Positions 25,127-33,056 of a stretch of 64,000 nt of DNA are shown in pieces; within the stretch, counting starts at the first letter, position 1; every line of letters starts with the position of its first letter. The DNA comes from Candidatus Saccharimonadota bacterium (lineage in GTDB: Bacteria > Patescibacteriota > Saccharimonadia > Saccharimonadales > Saccharimonadaceae). The stretch lies in the NCBI GenBank assembly GCA_030537075.1, contig JAUNOS010000003.1, positions 1 to 64,000 of the forward strand. Reading direction: 5' to 3'. The notes under the pieces were generated by a model. The model did not search any database. It saw only the letters and a list, made by a program, of their open reading frames with translations, and was not told where the DNA came from. The position numbers were made by a program, and so were the translations under genes.

Positions 25127-26266
25127 ATGCAGGACCAAGTGACGCAACGACCAAGGCAGCGCCGTAGCAGGGCCATTCTGCGAGCAGTGGTGTTTTTCAT
25201 CTCGCTCAGCATCATGATGATTGGAGCTGGTGCGGTCGGTGCCTACTTGATGTCGCTCACCTCGCGTTCAACGCAGCCGCCGTTGCTTACTCCTGCGACT
25301 GACGGGAATAAGTTGATTACCTCTGAGGAGCAGGCTATCGACAACGTAGTACACTCGGTCTCAAAAAGTGTCGTCTCTATCATTACGACGGGCGGCGGGC
25401 AGCAGGGCGCTGGAACGGGGATTATCATCAGTCAGGATGGCTATATTTTAACGAATAAGCATGTTGTGAGTGGCGCTCGCGCTATCGAGGTGATAGCCAG
25501 CGATGGCACGCGCTATGATGATGTGGTGCCGGTGGGCGAGGATCCGCTTAACGATATCGCGTTTGTGAAGATTCGAAAAGCGCGCGACCTTCCTGCGGCT
25601 ACGCTCGGTGACTCGGGAACGACTCGTGTCGGGCAGAGAGTTATCGCTATCGGTAACTCACTTGGCCAGTACCAGAATACGGTGACCAGTGGCATCATCT
25701 CTGGAAAGGGGCGCCCTATTCAGGCGGCGCTCGATGAAGACGGTAGTGCGGTAGAGAGCCTATCTGACCTCATTCAGACAGACGCCGCTATCAACCACGG
25801 CAATTCTGGCGGTCCGCTTATCAATATGTCAGGCCAGGTTATCGGTATCAATACCGCCATCGTTTCAGGTGCACAAAGTATCGGATTTGCCATCCCTATC
25901 AATGCCGCAAAGGGGTTGGTACGTGGGGTGCTCGCCTCTGGTGAAATCAAGAAATCATACATCGGAGTGAGCTACTTGGCCATTACGCCGGACGTCAAAT
26001 CAGAATATAATTTGAAGGTAAATAGTGGCGCTTATATCGGTGGCGCTGGTTCTCGGCCTGTCGTGGCGCGTGGCGGACCTGCAGAGAAGGCGGGGATTGT
26101 CAAAGGGGATATTATCACCAAGGTGAATGATAAAACGGTCGGCGACCACGGTGGTCTCGGGAGTCTCTTGGCGGAATTTTTGCCTGGAGAGACAGTGAAG
26201 CTAACGCTGCTTCGCGATGGCCGTGAGATGGTGGTGGAGCTAACGCTCGGCCGCTACCAGTCGTAA
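25127..26266 (+). CDS. htrA: HtrA-family serine protease with PDZ domain
   Basis: This 379-residue membrane-anchored trypsin-like protease performs envelope protein quality control. The anchor is at about 20-43. The catalytic triad is visible: His112 (ILTNKHVVSG), Asp143 (DPLNDIAFVKI) and Ser227 (NHGNSGGPL). One PDZ domain covers the last hundred residues (GGPAEKAGIVKGDIITKVND). The 3' end overlaps the convergent prmC by 27 bases. Confidence 0.92.
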   Translation: MQDQVTQRPRQRRSRAILRAVVFFISLSIMMIGAGAVGAYLMSLTSRSTQPPLLTPATDGNKLITSEEQAIDNVVHSVSKSVVSIITTGGGQQGAGTGIIISQDGYILTNKHVVSGARAIEVIASDGTRYDDVVPVGEDPLNDIAFVKIRKARDLPAATLGDSGTTRVGQRVIAIGNSLGQYQNTVTSGIISGKGRPIQAALDEDGSAVESLSDLIQTDAAINHGNSGGPLINMSGQVIGINTAIVSGAQSIGFAIPINAAKGLVRGVLASGEIKKSYIGVSYLAITPDVKSEYNLKVNSGAYIGGAGSRPVVARGGPAEKAGIVKGDIITKVNDKTVGDHGGLGSLLAEFLPGETVKLTLLRDGREMVVELTLGRYQS

Positions 26267-27064
26267 TGCGACGATAAAGCCTTGTGTCGCTTCATGGGTA
26301 AATCCGCGCGTCTGTGCATGCTGTATGATGGCCTCGTGCTGCTGAGGATCGGCTTCAAGGAGCATAAGGCCGCCTGTCGCGAGGTGGTGAGGCGCTTGGT
26401 CGATGAGGCGGTTGATGAGGGCAAGTCCCCGCTCGGGTGCATACAGTGCTGCATATGGCTCGTGTCTGAGCTCTGGCGAGGTCTCCCAGGCTGGGTCGAC
26501 ATACGGCAGGTTCGCGATGATATAATCAAGCGGCTCGATGTGCCCCGTCAGCAATGACTGCTCCTCCAGCGTCACATTAACGCCGAGTTGTTCGGCATTT
26601 TTTGCGGCAATTTTCAGGGCGTCAGCACTCACATCGGCCAGGATAACGCGCCATTCGGGCCGCTCGCACTTGGCGGTGATCCCGAGGCAGCCAGAGCCCG
26701 TCCCGACGTCTATCAGTGTCTTTGGGGTAATCTCCTCGGCAGTGAGCGTTAGGAGGAGCGTGATCATATCCTCCGACTCAGGACGTGGCACCAGGACGCT
26801 CGGCGTCACTGTAAAACGCCATCCGTAAAACTCCTTGTAGCCCAGGATATAGGCTAGTGGCACGCGGTCCAGCCGCAGGTCCAGCCGCGCCTCAGCGATA
26901 TCCAGCCGCCGCGGGTCGATCGGTTCATCCAGGTGGGCGTGCAGGTAGGTGCGTTCACGGCGCAGAGTGTTTGCCAGTAGCAGCTCGGCGTCCAGCCGCG
27001 CCGACGCGATGCCGATGTCTTTCAGTCGCTTGGTCGCTTGGATAAGCCAGGCGGAAATATTCAT
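26240..27064 (-). CDS. prmC: Release factor glutamine methyltransferase
   Basis: This 274-residue SAM-dependent enzyme methylates the GGQ glutamine of release factors. The N-terminal helical domain includes ARLDAELLLANTL and the SAM-binding motif I is LIDVGTGSGCLGI. The catalytic tetrapeptide reads NLPY (IIANLPYVDP) where the family normally has NPPY. The start at 27064 is 7 bases after TATAAT (27077-27072), so the message is probably leaderless. Both substrates, RF1 (27.8 kb) and RF2 (60.6 kb), are in this window. Confidence 0.9.
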   Translation of the reverse strand: MNISAWLIQATKRLKDIGIASARLDAELLLANTLRRERTYLHAHLDEPIDPRRLDIAEARLDLRLDRVPLAYILGYKEFYGWRFTVTPSVLVPRPESEDMITLLLTLTAEEITPKTLIDVGTGSGCLGITAKCERPEWRVILADVSADALKIAAKNAEQLGVNVTLEEQSLLTGHIEPLDYIIANLPYVDPAWETSPELRHEPYAALYAPERGLALINRLIDQAPHHLATGGLMLLEADPQQHEAIIQHAQTRGFTHEATQGFIVALRLVAAER

Positions 27065-27141
27065 GTTGTTAATTATACTACGAAAAGGCGAAGGAGTAAA
27101 GTGGTAATGCTTGTAAAATTTGGAAAATATGGCAAAAAGTA

Positions 27142-27170
27142 TTGACAAATCAAGAGAGAGAGAGTAATAT
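27142..27170 (+). promoter_or_regulatory. Consensus promoter, copy 2 of a duplicated cassette
   Basis: TTGACA (27142-27147), 17-base GA-rich spacer, TAATAT (27165-27170). It differs from 795-823 at one base. The -10 ends 8 bases before the ATG at 27179, so this copy should give a leaderless message. Confidence 0.8.
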
Positions 27171-27178
27171 GAGTATTC

Positions 27179-27769
27179 ATGGACAAGCACTCGACAGATG
27201 TCATAAGAATAGACGACTACGAATACGGTACTCCCTTGAAAGATATTGCGCGACAGTATGGACTAGATGAATTTGCCTCTTCTGGCGAGGACTGGAGAGG
27301 GGATGCTATCCACGGTCTATTGAAGATGCGGCAATTCAATCTTGGCAGACTGGGGGTTCTGCTTGCAACAGGCACTGATCGCGATGAGACGAGTGATAGT
27401 AAGCGCTATAATGGTCTATACGATGCAGAAATACGTCTCACGCAAGAAGATGCTCGGCGAACTAACACGCGGCTAGACCGGTATACCTATGCGGATACAC
27501 TTTGGCTTGATAGCCCCGGGAATACTGCGTTATATACCCTCCATGATACCGTAGCCATCTATCGATACGACTCGATGACCGAGCTGTATGGCGACAATAT
27601 CAATGGATTACACCGCTTTGACATAGACCCGCGGGAGGCGCTAGTGGCAGTGATCAGAGGGAGTGAAGATCTTGCTATTCATGAGGCGCAGCTCAAGAAA
27701 AATCACCCCGGAGTCGCGTCAGGATCTGTCAATGTGGCTAATTTACGCGGCCAGAAGCGCACTTGTTGA
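27179..27769 (+). CDS. Uncharacterised soluble protein
   Basis: This 196-residue protein is rich in Asp, Arg and Tyr, without membrane segments or signal peptide. Visible stretches such as GTPLKDIARQYGLDEFASS near the start could be a helix-turn-helix-like helix pair, but this is weak. I do not recognise the family. It is driven by the same promoter cassette as the RyR-like gene at 868, which suggests coordinated expression or recruitment together. It lies between prmC (divergent) and prfA (convergent). Confidence 0.55.
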   Translation: MDKHSTDVIRIDDYEYGTPLKDIARQYGLDEFASSGEDWRGDAIHGLLKMRQFNLGRLGVLLATGTDRDETSDSKRYNGLYDAEIRLTQEDARRTNTRLDRYTYADTLWLDSPGNTALYTLHDTVAIYRYDSMTELYGDNINGLHRFDIDPREALVAVIRGSEDLAIHEAQLKKNHPGVASGSVNVANLRGQKRTC

Positions 27770-27774
27770 TGCTT

Positions 27775-28845
27775 CTATAAGTTGGCGTTCTGCGCCTTCA
27801 GCTCCCGTTCGAACTTCTGTAGCTGCTCGATGAGGTCGCTGATATCCCCGTCCATCGCGGCGGGGATGTTGCTGCGGCTGTATTTGATGCGGTGGTCGGT
27901 GATGCGGTCTTGCGGGAAATTATAAGTGCGGATTTTCTCTGACCGGTCGCCCGAACCGATGAGACCGCGCCGCTCGGCACTCAACTTGGCATTCTCTTCG
28001 TCAATCTTCATCTGCAGCAGACGAGAACGCAGCACGCTCAATGCCTTTTCCTTATTTTTAATCTGTGACTTTTCATCTTGGTTTTGCACTACTAGTCCGG
28101 TCGGCAGGTGGGTGATACGCACCGCCGAGTCGGTGGTGTTAACGCTCTGGCCGCCATGGCCGCCGGCGCGGTAGACGTCGACGCGCAGGTCATTCGCGTT
28201 AATCTCAATGTCTGCTTCTTCCGCCTCTGGTAGTACCGCTACGGTGACGGTGCTGGTGTGGACGCGGCCCTGGCTTTCAGTGACAGGGATGCGCTGTACG
28301 CGGTGGACGCCAGACTCGAATTTGAGCTGCGCGTACGGTGCGTCGCCCTTGACGCCGAACACTACTTCTTTGTAGCCGCCAGAGTCATTGGCTGATTCGC
28401 TGATCAGTTCGGTTTTGTAGCCGTTTGCTTCGCACCAGCGCAGGTACATGCGGTACAGTTCCGCTGCGAACAAGCTGGCTTCGTCGCCACCCGCACCGGC
28501 GCGGATTTCCATGATGATATTTTTCTCATCGTTTGGGTCCTTTGGCGTGAGGAGGATGAACAACTCTTCCTCTAGCTCCCCCAGGCGGGCCTCGGTTTCG
28601 GTAATCTCTGCCTTGGCTAGTTCTGCCAGCTCATCGCCGCCCGTCGCCAGCTCACGCGCCTCGACGAGGTTTTGCTCCAATGTTTGGCGCTCCTCGGCCT
28701 TCGCGATGAGGGTCTCTAGCTCAGTAAAGCGCTTATTTTTGGTCATAAAATCAGGCGCATTATACGCATCAGGGCGCGCCAAAAACGCCCCCAGCTCAGC
28801 ATGCTCGGTCTTCAGTGCGGTGATATCAAGAGAAATTTTGGTCAT
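27775..28845 (-). CDS. prfA: Peptide chain release factor 1
   Basis: This 356-residue factor reads UAA and UAG. The GGQ loop is [16 protein letters not shown]; the recognition motif PxT appears as [14 protein letters not shown]. The N-terminal coiled region is standard in length. TATAAT (28859-28854) ends 8 bases before the ATG, with no Shine-Dalgarno, so a leaderless message is expected. It stands apart from its modifying enzyme prmC by one unrelated gene. Confidence 0.95.
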   Translation of the reverse strand: MTKISLDITALKTEHAELGAFLARPDAYNAPDFMTKNKRFTELETLIAKAEERQTLEQNLVEARELATGGDELAELAKAEITETEARLGELEEELFILLTPKDPNDEKNIIMEIRAGAGGDEASLFAAELYRMYLRWCEANGYKTELISESANDSGGYKEVVFGVKGDAPYAQLKFESGVHRVQRIPVTESQGRVHTSTVTVAVLPEAEEADIEINANDLRVDVYRAGGHGGQSVNTTDSAVRITHLPTGLVVQNQDEKSQIKNKEKALSVLRSRLLQMKIDEENAKLSAERRGLIGSGDRSEKIRTYNFPQDRITDHRIKYSRSNIPAAMDGDISDLIEQLQKFERELKAQNANL

Positions 28846-28885
28846 ACCGCTTTATTATAGCACGAACAGGCAGAGGTGCGGACAG

Positions 28886-28931
28886 ATTGTATGAAAATTG
28901 TATTGACAAACGAATACAATTTCTATACAAT
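28886..28931 (+). promoter_or_regulatory. Toxin-antitoxin operator: four half-sites in a nested palindrome over the promoter
   Basis: Half-sites ATTGTAT at 28886-28892 and 28897-28903, then ATACAAT at 28914-28920 and 28925-28931. Members of each pair start 11 bases apart and the whole array is symmetric about 28908.5. The promoter lies inside: TTGACA 28903-28908, 17-base spacer, TACAAT 28926-28931. Binding of RHH dimers to this array would block the polymerase. Confidence 0.8.
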
Positions 28932-28938
28932 GAAGCAC

Positions 28939-29217
28939 ATGAGAACACAAACGTTTAATATTTCGTTTCCGCGGGAGCTGGTTGAGCAAATCGACATGAT
29001 TGCGAAGCGTCAGTTTGGTAGTCGGAGTGATTTTCTGCGTACCGCAGCACTTGATTATATTCGGCGGGAGCGGTTATGGGAGTATGTGTTAGATGAGGGA
29101 AGGCGCATCGGGGCGGATGCTGAGCAGCTCTCAGAGGAAGCAGTGGCTCAGCTGGTTGTGCAGCGGCGACGAGCCGCGCGGCGAGTGGCGGGACCAGTCA
29201 GTTGTCCTGGACAGTAA
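28939..29217 (+). CDS. Ribbon-helix-helix antitoxin
   Basis: This 92-residue protein has a CopG/ParD-like RHH domain: strand RTQTFNISFP, helix RELVEQIDMIAKRQF, turn GSRSDFLRTAALDYI. The C-terminal tail is Arg- and Ala-rich and presumably contacts the toxin. The ATG at 28939 is chosen over upstream in-frame ATGs because it lies 7 bases past the -10 box; upstream ones fall inside the promoter. The nested operator implies autorepression. It overlaps the PIN toxin frame. Confidence 0.85.
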   Translation: MRTQTFNISFPRELVEQIDMIAKRQFGSRSDFLRTAALDYIRRERLWEYVLDEGRRIGADAEQLSEEAVAQLVVQRRRAARRVAGPVSCPGQ

Positions 29218-29590
29218 TGTCTGGCTGAGCGGGCTGCTCTTTGGTGGGCAAGCGGCGCGGGTACTGCAGCTGGCGCGCGCTCATGCACGACTGCTCAGTT
29301 GCGATGCCATCACGCACGAAGTGCTGTGGCATGTTAGGCGCCTGGCACCGAAAACACCGCGCCGGTTTTTAGTGGCGCTCGAGCATGGCCTGAGTGAGTT
29401 GGCGCTTCCTGTACGGACTGGTCGGTCGGTTGCGGTGCGCGATCTGAAGGATGAACCGATTATCCAGTTGGCGCTAGAATATCATGCGATTATCATCACG
29501 GGAGATCAGGATATTCTGACCTGCCCGGATGTGACGGCGCTTACGACGGCCGAGGGTGTTGAATTGTTTATGAGTGCGAAGGATGATTAA
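29156..29590 (+). CDS. PIN-domain toxin
   Basis: A PIN-family ribonuclease of about 145 residues. Conserved acidic positions are visible in VVLDSNVWLSGLLFGG, CDAITHEVL, DLKDEPIIQLALEY and IITGDQDIL, the last resembling the TIGR00305 type of PIN toxins. The start is uncertain: the frame has no ATG or GTG near the domain boundary. A TTG at 29156 is proposed, overlapping the antitoxin by about 60 bases; an ATG at 29093 would overlap much more. The overlap implies translational coupling. The likely activity is RNA cleavage when the antitoxin is lost. Confidence 0.78.
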   Translation: MCSGDEPRGEWRDQSVVLDSNVWLSGLLFGGQAARVLQLARAHARLLSCDAITHEVLWHVRRLAPKTPRRFLVALEHGLSELALPVRTGRSVAVRDLKDEPIIQLALEYHAIIITGDQDILTCPDVTALTTAEGVELFMSAKDD

Positions 29591-29598
29591 ATGGAACT

Positions 29599-30261
29599 AT
29601 GAAATACCACACCTGGCGCGAATTTGTCGAAGCAGAAGCCGAGCAGCCGTATTTTCGGCAGCTGATGAATCGGGTGGATGCCGAGCGTCAGCGCTATGAG
29701 GTCTATCCGCCGCGGGAGGACATGTTTTCGTGCTTTCGGTACTGTCCGCTGGATGCGGTGAAGGTGGTGATCATCGGGCAGGATCCGTACCATGGGCCGG
29801 TCCAGGCGCATGGCATGAGTTTTTCGGTGCGACCTGGGGTAAAACTGCCGCCGAGTTTGCAAAATATTTTTAAGGAATTACACGATGACGTCGGTGTGGA
29901 GGCGCCGACTAGTGGCTTTTTGGAGCCGTGGGCGCGGCAGGGGGTGCTGCTGATGAACACCGCCTGGAGCGTGCGGCGCGGACAGGCGGGCAGTCATGCC
30001 GACTATGGCTGGGCGGAGTTTTCCCAGCATGTGCTGCAGCTGTTGAATGACTATGAGCAGCCTCTGGTGTTTATCCTGTGGGGTGCGCACGCCCAGAAAG
30101 TCGGGCAGGTCATCACCAGCCCGCGCCACTTGAAAATCACCAGCGCCCATCCGTCGCCGTTCTCGGCCGCCCGGGGCTTCTTCGGCAGTCGGCCGTTCAG
30201 CCGGGCGAATCAGTTTTTGGCTGAACACGGGCGTGGTGAGATTGATTGGCGGCTGCCTTAG
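29599..30261 (+). CDS. ung: Uracil-DNA glycosylase family 1
   Basis: This 220-residue repair enzyme removes uracil from DNA. The catalytic-water loop is GQDPYHGPVQAHGMSF with Asp62, the Leu-loop is HPSPFSAARGFFGS, and LLMNTAWSVRRGQ is the uracil-binding region. All are intact and the length matches the family. It follows the toxin gene by 8 bases and may share its transcript. A bidirectional terminator follows. Confidence 0.95.
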   Translation: MKYHTWREFVEAEAEQPYFRQLMNRVDAERQRYEVYPPREDMFSCFRYCPLDAVKVVIIGQDPYHGPVQAHGMSFSVRPGVKLPPSLQNIFKELHDDVGVEAPTSGFLEPWARQGVLLMNTAWSVRRGQAGSHADYGWAEFSQHVLQLLNDYEQPLVFILWGAHAQKVGQVITSPRHLKITSAHPSPFSAARGFFGSRPFSRANQFLAEHGRGEIDWRLP

Positions 30262-30277
30262 AGGTGTCATGAGATAT

Positions 30278-30311
30278 AAAAATCGCCCCCACTGATGAGG
30301 AGGCGATTTTT
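30278..30311. terminator. Bidirectional terminator between ung and rpmE2
   Basis: AAAAATCGCC (30278-30287) pairs perfectly with GGCGATTTTT (30302-30311); A-tract and T-tract flank the GC core, so it can serve both converging genes. Confidence 0.85.
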
Positions 30312-30323
30312 AGTAGAAAAGAC

Positions 30324-30683
30324 TTACTTGTCAGTTTTCTTGCTTGGCTTTTTAGCGTCCTTGGCCGGCGCAGCCTTGGCGGCTTTCTTAGCGTTCGCTT
30401 TCTTTGCCTTGTTTGCCAGCGCCTTTTTGCGCTCTTCAGCGGCCTTCATACGAGCAGCGAAGCGGTCAACGCGACCTTCGGTGTCGATGATCTTTTCCTC
30501 ACCGGTGAAGTACGGGTGAGAGGCTGATGAAATGTGGACCTTGACCAGTGGGTAGGTGTTGCCATCCTCCCAAACGATGGTGTCGTCCGTCTGCGCCGTT
30601 GACTGAGTCAAGAACGCAAAGCCCGCTTGATCGTCGCTAAATACGACCGGGCGATAGTTCTGTGGGTGAATACTGCTTTTCAT
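30324..30683 (-). CDS. rpmE2: Large ribosomal subunit protein bL31 type B with Lys/Ala tail
   Basis: A 119-residue protein with the type B pattern: [39 protein letters not shown] and [13 protein letters not shown]. It lacks the CxxC zinc motif of type A. A C-terminal extension of about 40 residues rich in Lys and Ala is unusual; typical type B proteins are 80-90 residues. TACAAT (30698-30693) ends 9 bases before the ATG, so a near-leaderless message is likely. Confidence 0.9.
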   Translation of the reverse strand: MKSSIHPQNYRPVVFSDDQAGFAFLTQSTAQTDDTIVWEDGNTYPLVKVHISSASHPYFTGEEKIIDTEGRVDRFAARMKAAEERKKALANKAKKANAKKAAKAAPAKDAKKPSKKTDK

Positions 30684-30746
30684 AACTCATACATTGTACT
30701 AGAGACGGGCGAAAAAGTCAAAGAGGTGTCTGTGAAATGCTATTGC

Positions 30747-30775
30747 TTGCACATAGGGAAATTCTGAGGTATAAA
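30747..30775 (+). promoter_or_regulatory. Promoter of the gene at 30790
   Basis: TTGCAC (30747-30752), 17-base spacer, TATAAA (30770-30775). Confidence 0.55.
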
Positions 30776-30789
30776 AGCAGGTCAGAGGT

Positions 30790-31722
30790 ATGACAGAATG
30801 CGTTTCTAGTGCTGATAATAGGATGGAGTATGAGTGTGCCCCCATATTGGCACCTTTATTCCTGGATCAGGTAAGTGAGCCTGAGCGGATAAATGAAATA
30901 ACTTGTTATCTGGATGCCGATGGGGGGGTAATTTCGAATGAAAAGCTGCCAGTGTTCATGACCGAACATGCTGCACTGGTAGGACTAGACTATTTTTTAC
31001 AGACTGTACAATCAAGCCCCTCCGTATACGCCAAGCATGCGGAAATAATACGAGATACCCTTACGTTTATTGGGAAAAAAGAGTATGATGCCGCCATCAA
31101 GGGAATTGCGAGGCGCTGGATGAACCTATTGGATAGAGACCAGAGACTATTGCTCCATGTGGCATCCGACGGGCTTGCGAGCGACCCCTGCTATGCAGGC
31201 ATGGCAAAAAGCAGCGACTATTTGTTGGCAGGTATTCTTTCGACATTTAGCGAACAGGAGTGGGTGAAATACGGTGAGAGGATATTTCTTGAGGGCCCAT
31301 ATGATGCGACTGATAATGGCTACAGAGTGCGAACTATTTTACTTGATGATTGGACGATTAGCGGGGCGCAGATTAGCGATGCGTACAATACGCTCATTGC
31401 ACGCTATCCCGAGGCCGAAGGCACAGTTGAGGTGCAGCTTATCGTTGCGCACCCAGACAAGATACAGCATGGCTTTGAGGTGCTCTGTAGCGGTGCGCTA
31501 AGTACTACAAGATACTTACCCGTTTATGCGTATTATCAAGCGCGTCCATCAGAGATTGCCCACACGGGGGCGCATATCACTGGCTTTCATTCATCAGTTG
31601 ATTTTGATTTTGAGAATATCTTGAGGGCGATGGCTAAGGACATGTCTCGACTTACTGGCGAGTCAGTACCCATGCCGCCGCTCACGAACATCGTGCGGCC
31701 ATACCGTAGCGGCTACAGATGA
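30790..31722 (+). CDS. Uncharacterised protein with phosphoribosyltransferase-like loop
   Basis: This 310-residue protein is soluble and mostly helical in its first half. Residues near 185-200 read RTILLDDWTISGAQISDAY, resembling the PRPP-binding loop of type I phosphoribosyltransferases (hydrophobic strand, DD, small residues, TGAT-like turn), followed by a strand (VEVQLIVAHPD). No further PRTase landmark is certain. Codon use is more AT-rich than neighbours, hinting at acquisition. The 3' end overlaps the convergent gene by 10 bases. The function is unknown. Confidence 0.55.
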   Translation: MTECVSSADNRMEYECAPILAPLFLDQVSEPERINEITCYLDADGGVISNEKLPVFMTEHAALVGLDYFLQTVQSSPSVYAKHAEIIRDTLTFIGKKEYDAAIKGIARRWMNLLDRDQRLLLHVASDGLASDPCYAGMAKSSDYLLAGILSTFSEQEWVKYGERIFLEGPYDATDNGYRVRTILLDDWTISGAQISDAYNTLIARYPEAEGTVEVQLIVAHPDKIQHGFEVLCSGALSTTRYLPVYAYYQARPSEIAHTGAHITGFHSSVDFDFENILRAMAKDMSRLTGESVPMPPLTNIVRPYRSGYR

Positions 31723-32171
31723 AACCGCGACTTCTTTGTGCCGGGGTCTTCGTCATGCCGGCGGGCTTTTTCAGCGCTGATTTTTTCGTGCAATTTTTCT
31801 AGCGCCCGACGCGAGGCGGGCAGGTGGGTGATGGCGCGGATCTCTTCCTCGATGTCGGCTAACTCTTGGTCGCTGAAGCCCTCGAGGCCGACATAGCGCA
31901 TGCGTGCGCCCTTGGTGGAGCGGATGAGCTCATCGAGTTTGAGCTGGATGGCCTTCGTGTCGCGGTTCTGGGTGTTTTGGATCAGGAAGACCATCAGGAA
32001 AGTGACGATGGTGGTGCCAGTATTGATGACGAGCTGCCAGGTGTCAGAAAAATTGAACATCGGACCTGTCACTACCCAGACGACGATGGAAAGCGTAGCG
32101 AGGATGAAAACAAATGCCGAACCGGCGAGATTTGAGACGCGCGTGGCGACCTTGCGAAAACGTTCTTTCAT
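31713..32171 (-). CDS. Low-affinity iron permease-like membrane protein
   Basis: This 152-residue protein has two membrane segments (SAFVFILATLSIVVWVVTGP and WQLVINTGTTIVTFLMVFL) followed by IQNTQNRDTKAIQLKLDELI and a charged C-terminal tail. This arrangement and the NTQNRDT motif match the family named after yeast low-affinity iron transporter Fet4. The bacterial members are short and untested as transporters. TATGCT lies 6 bases before the ATG at 32171. Confidence 0.75.
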   Translation of the reverse strand: MKERFRKVATRVSNLAGSAFVFILATLSIVVWVVTGPMFNFSDTWQLVINTGTTIVTFLMVFLIQNTQNRDTKAIQLKLDELIRSTKGARMRYVGLEGFSDQELADIEEEIRAITHLPASRRALEKLHEKISAEKARRHDEDPGTKKSRFHL

Positions 32172-32243
32172 ACCATAAGCATAACAGAAAGCTGTGCTTC
32201 TGAAAATAGCCGCCACTCCTTGCGATAACAGGGAGGAGTGTGG

Positions 32244-32320
32244 TATAATGACCGGGTAATCAATTTTAACGACACAATCTGTTCGCACTCCAAATTAGCG
32301 ATCAGATGAGGCAAAAGGAG
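32244..32320 (+). promoter_or_regulatory. rpsB-tsf promoter and leader
   Basis: An extended -10 (TGGTATAAT, hexamer 32244-32249) implies a start near 32256 and a leader of about 70 bases ending in an AAAAGGAG Shine-Dalgarno (to 32320). The leader is long for this window and may carry S2 autoregulation; no known structure was recognised. Confidence 0.6.
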
Positions 32321-32326
32321 AAAGCG

Positions 32327-33055
32327 ATGTCTGTAAAGGTAGACATTAAGGCTTTGCTGGAGGCCGGTGTTCATTTTGGACACAAGACCAGCCGGTGGCA
32401 CCCAAAGATGGCGCCATATATTCACTCAAAGCGGCAGGATAGCCACATTATCGACTTGGTGAAGACAGTCGAAGCGCTGGACAAGGCGCTGCCAGAACTG
32501 ACCAAGATCGCAGCAAGTGGCCGCAAGGTGCTGTTTGTTGGCACCAAGAAGCAGGCCAAGGACGTGGTGCGCCAGGCAGCTGAGAAGATTGATCAGCCAT
32601 ACGTGGTAGAACGCTGGATCGGCGGTATGCTGACCAACGCGGCAACCGTGACGCAGCAGATCAAGAAGCTGAAGAATCTGGAAAAGCGCATGGCGTCAGG
32701 CGACCTGGAAAAGCGCTACAACAAGCTGGAAGTGCAGCGGTTCCAGGAGGAAATCGATAGCCTGAACCTGAAGTATGGCGGCATCAAGGACCTGATGGGC
32801 AAGCCAGGAGCGGTGGTCGTGGTTGATGCGCTGACCGATGCTAACGCGGTGCGCGAGGCGCAGACCCTGGGCGTGCCAGTGTTCGCAGTGGTGGACACTA
32901 ATGTCAACCCAACCGGTATCGACCACGTTATCCCAGGCAACGACGACGCCATCAAGAGTCTGCAGGTACTACTTGATTACTTTACTGCAGCGGTTGCCGA
33001 GGGCGCCGGTAGCGTGAAAACTGAAGAAAAGCCAGTGAAGAAAGAGGAGAAATAG
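32327..33055 (+). CDS. rpsB: Small ribosomal subunit protein uS2
   Basis: This 242-residue protein has standard uS2 landmarks: LLEAGVHFGHKTSRWHPKM, VLFVGTKKQAKDVV, WIGGMLTNAATV and PVFAVVDTNVNPTGIDHVIPGNDDA. The ATG at 32327 is selected over the ATG at 32306 because AGGAG sits 6 bases before it. A short charged tail (KTEEKPVKKEEK) ends the protein. tsf follows after one base. Confidence 0.95.
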   Translation: MSVKVDIKALLEAGVHFGHKTSRWHPKMAPYIHSKRQDSHIIDLVKTVEALDKALPELTKIAASGRKVLFVGTKKQAKDVVRQAAEKIDQPYVVERWIGGMLTNAATVTQQIKKLKNLEKRMASGDLEKRYNKLEVQRFQEEIDSLNLKYGGIKDLMGKPGAVVVVDALTDANAVREAQTLGVPVFAVVDTNVNPTGIDHVIPGNDDAIKSLQVLLDYFTAAVAEGAGSVKTEEKPVKKEEK

Positions 33056-33056
33056 G

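Noticed and set aside
26857-27045. A long Pro/Ala-rich frame on the plus strand opposite prmC
   Set aside because: It is a shadow of the strongly supported prmC frame with no promoter or ribosome-binding site.
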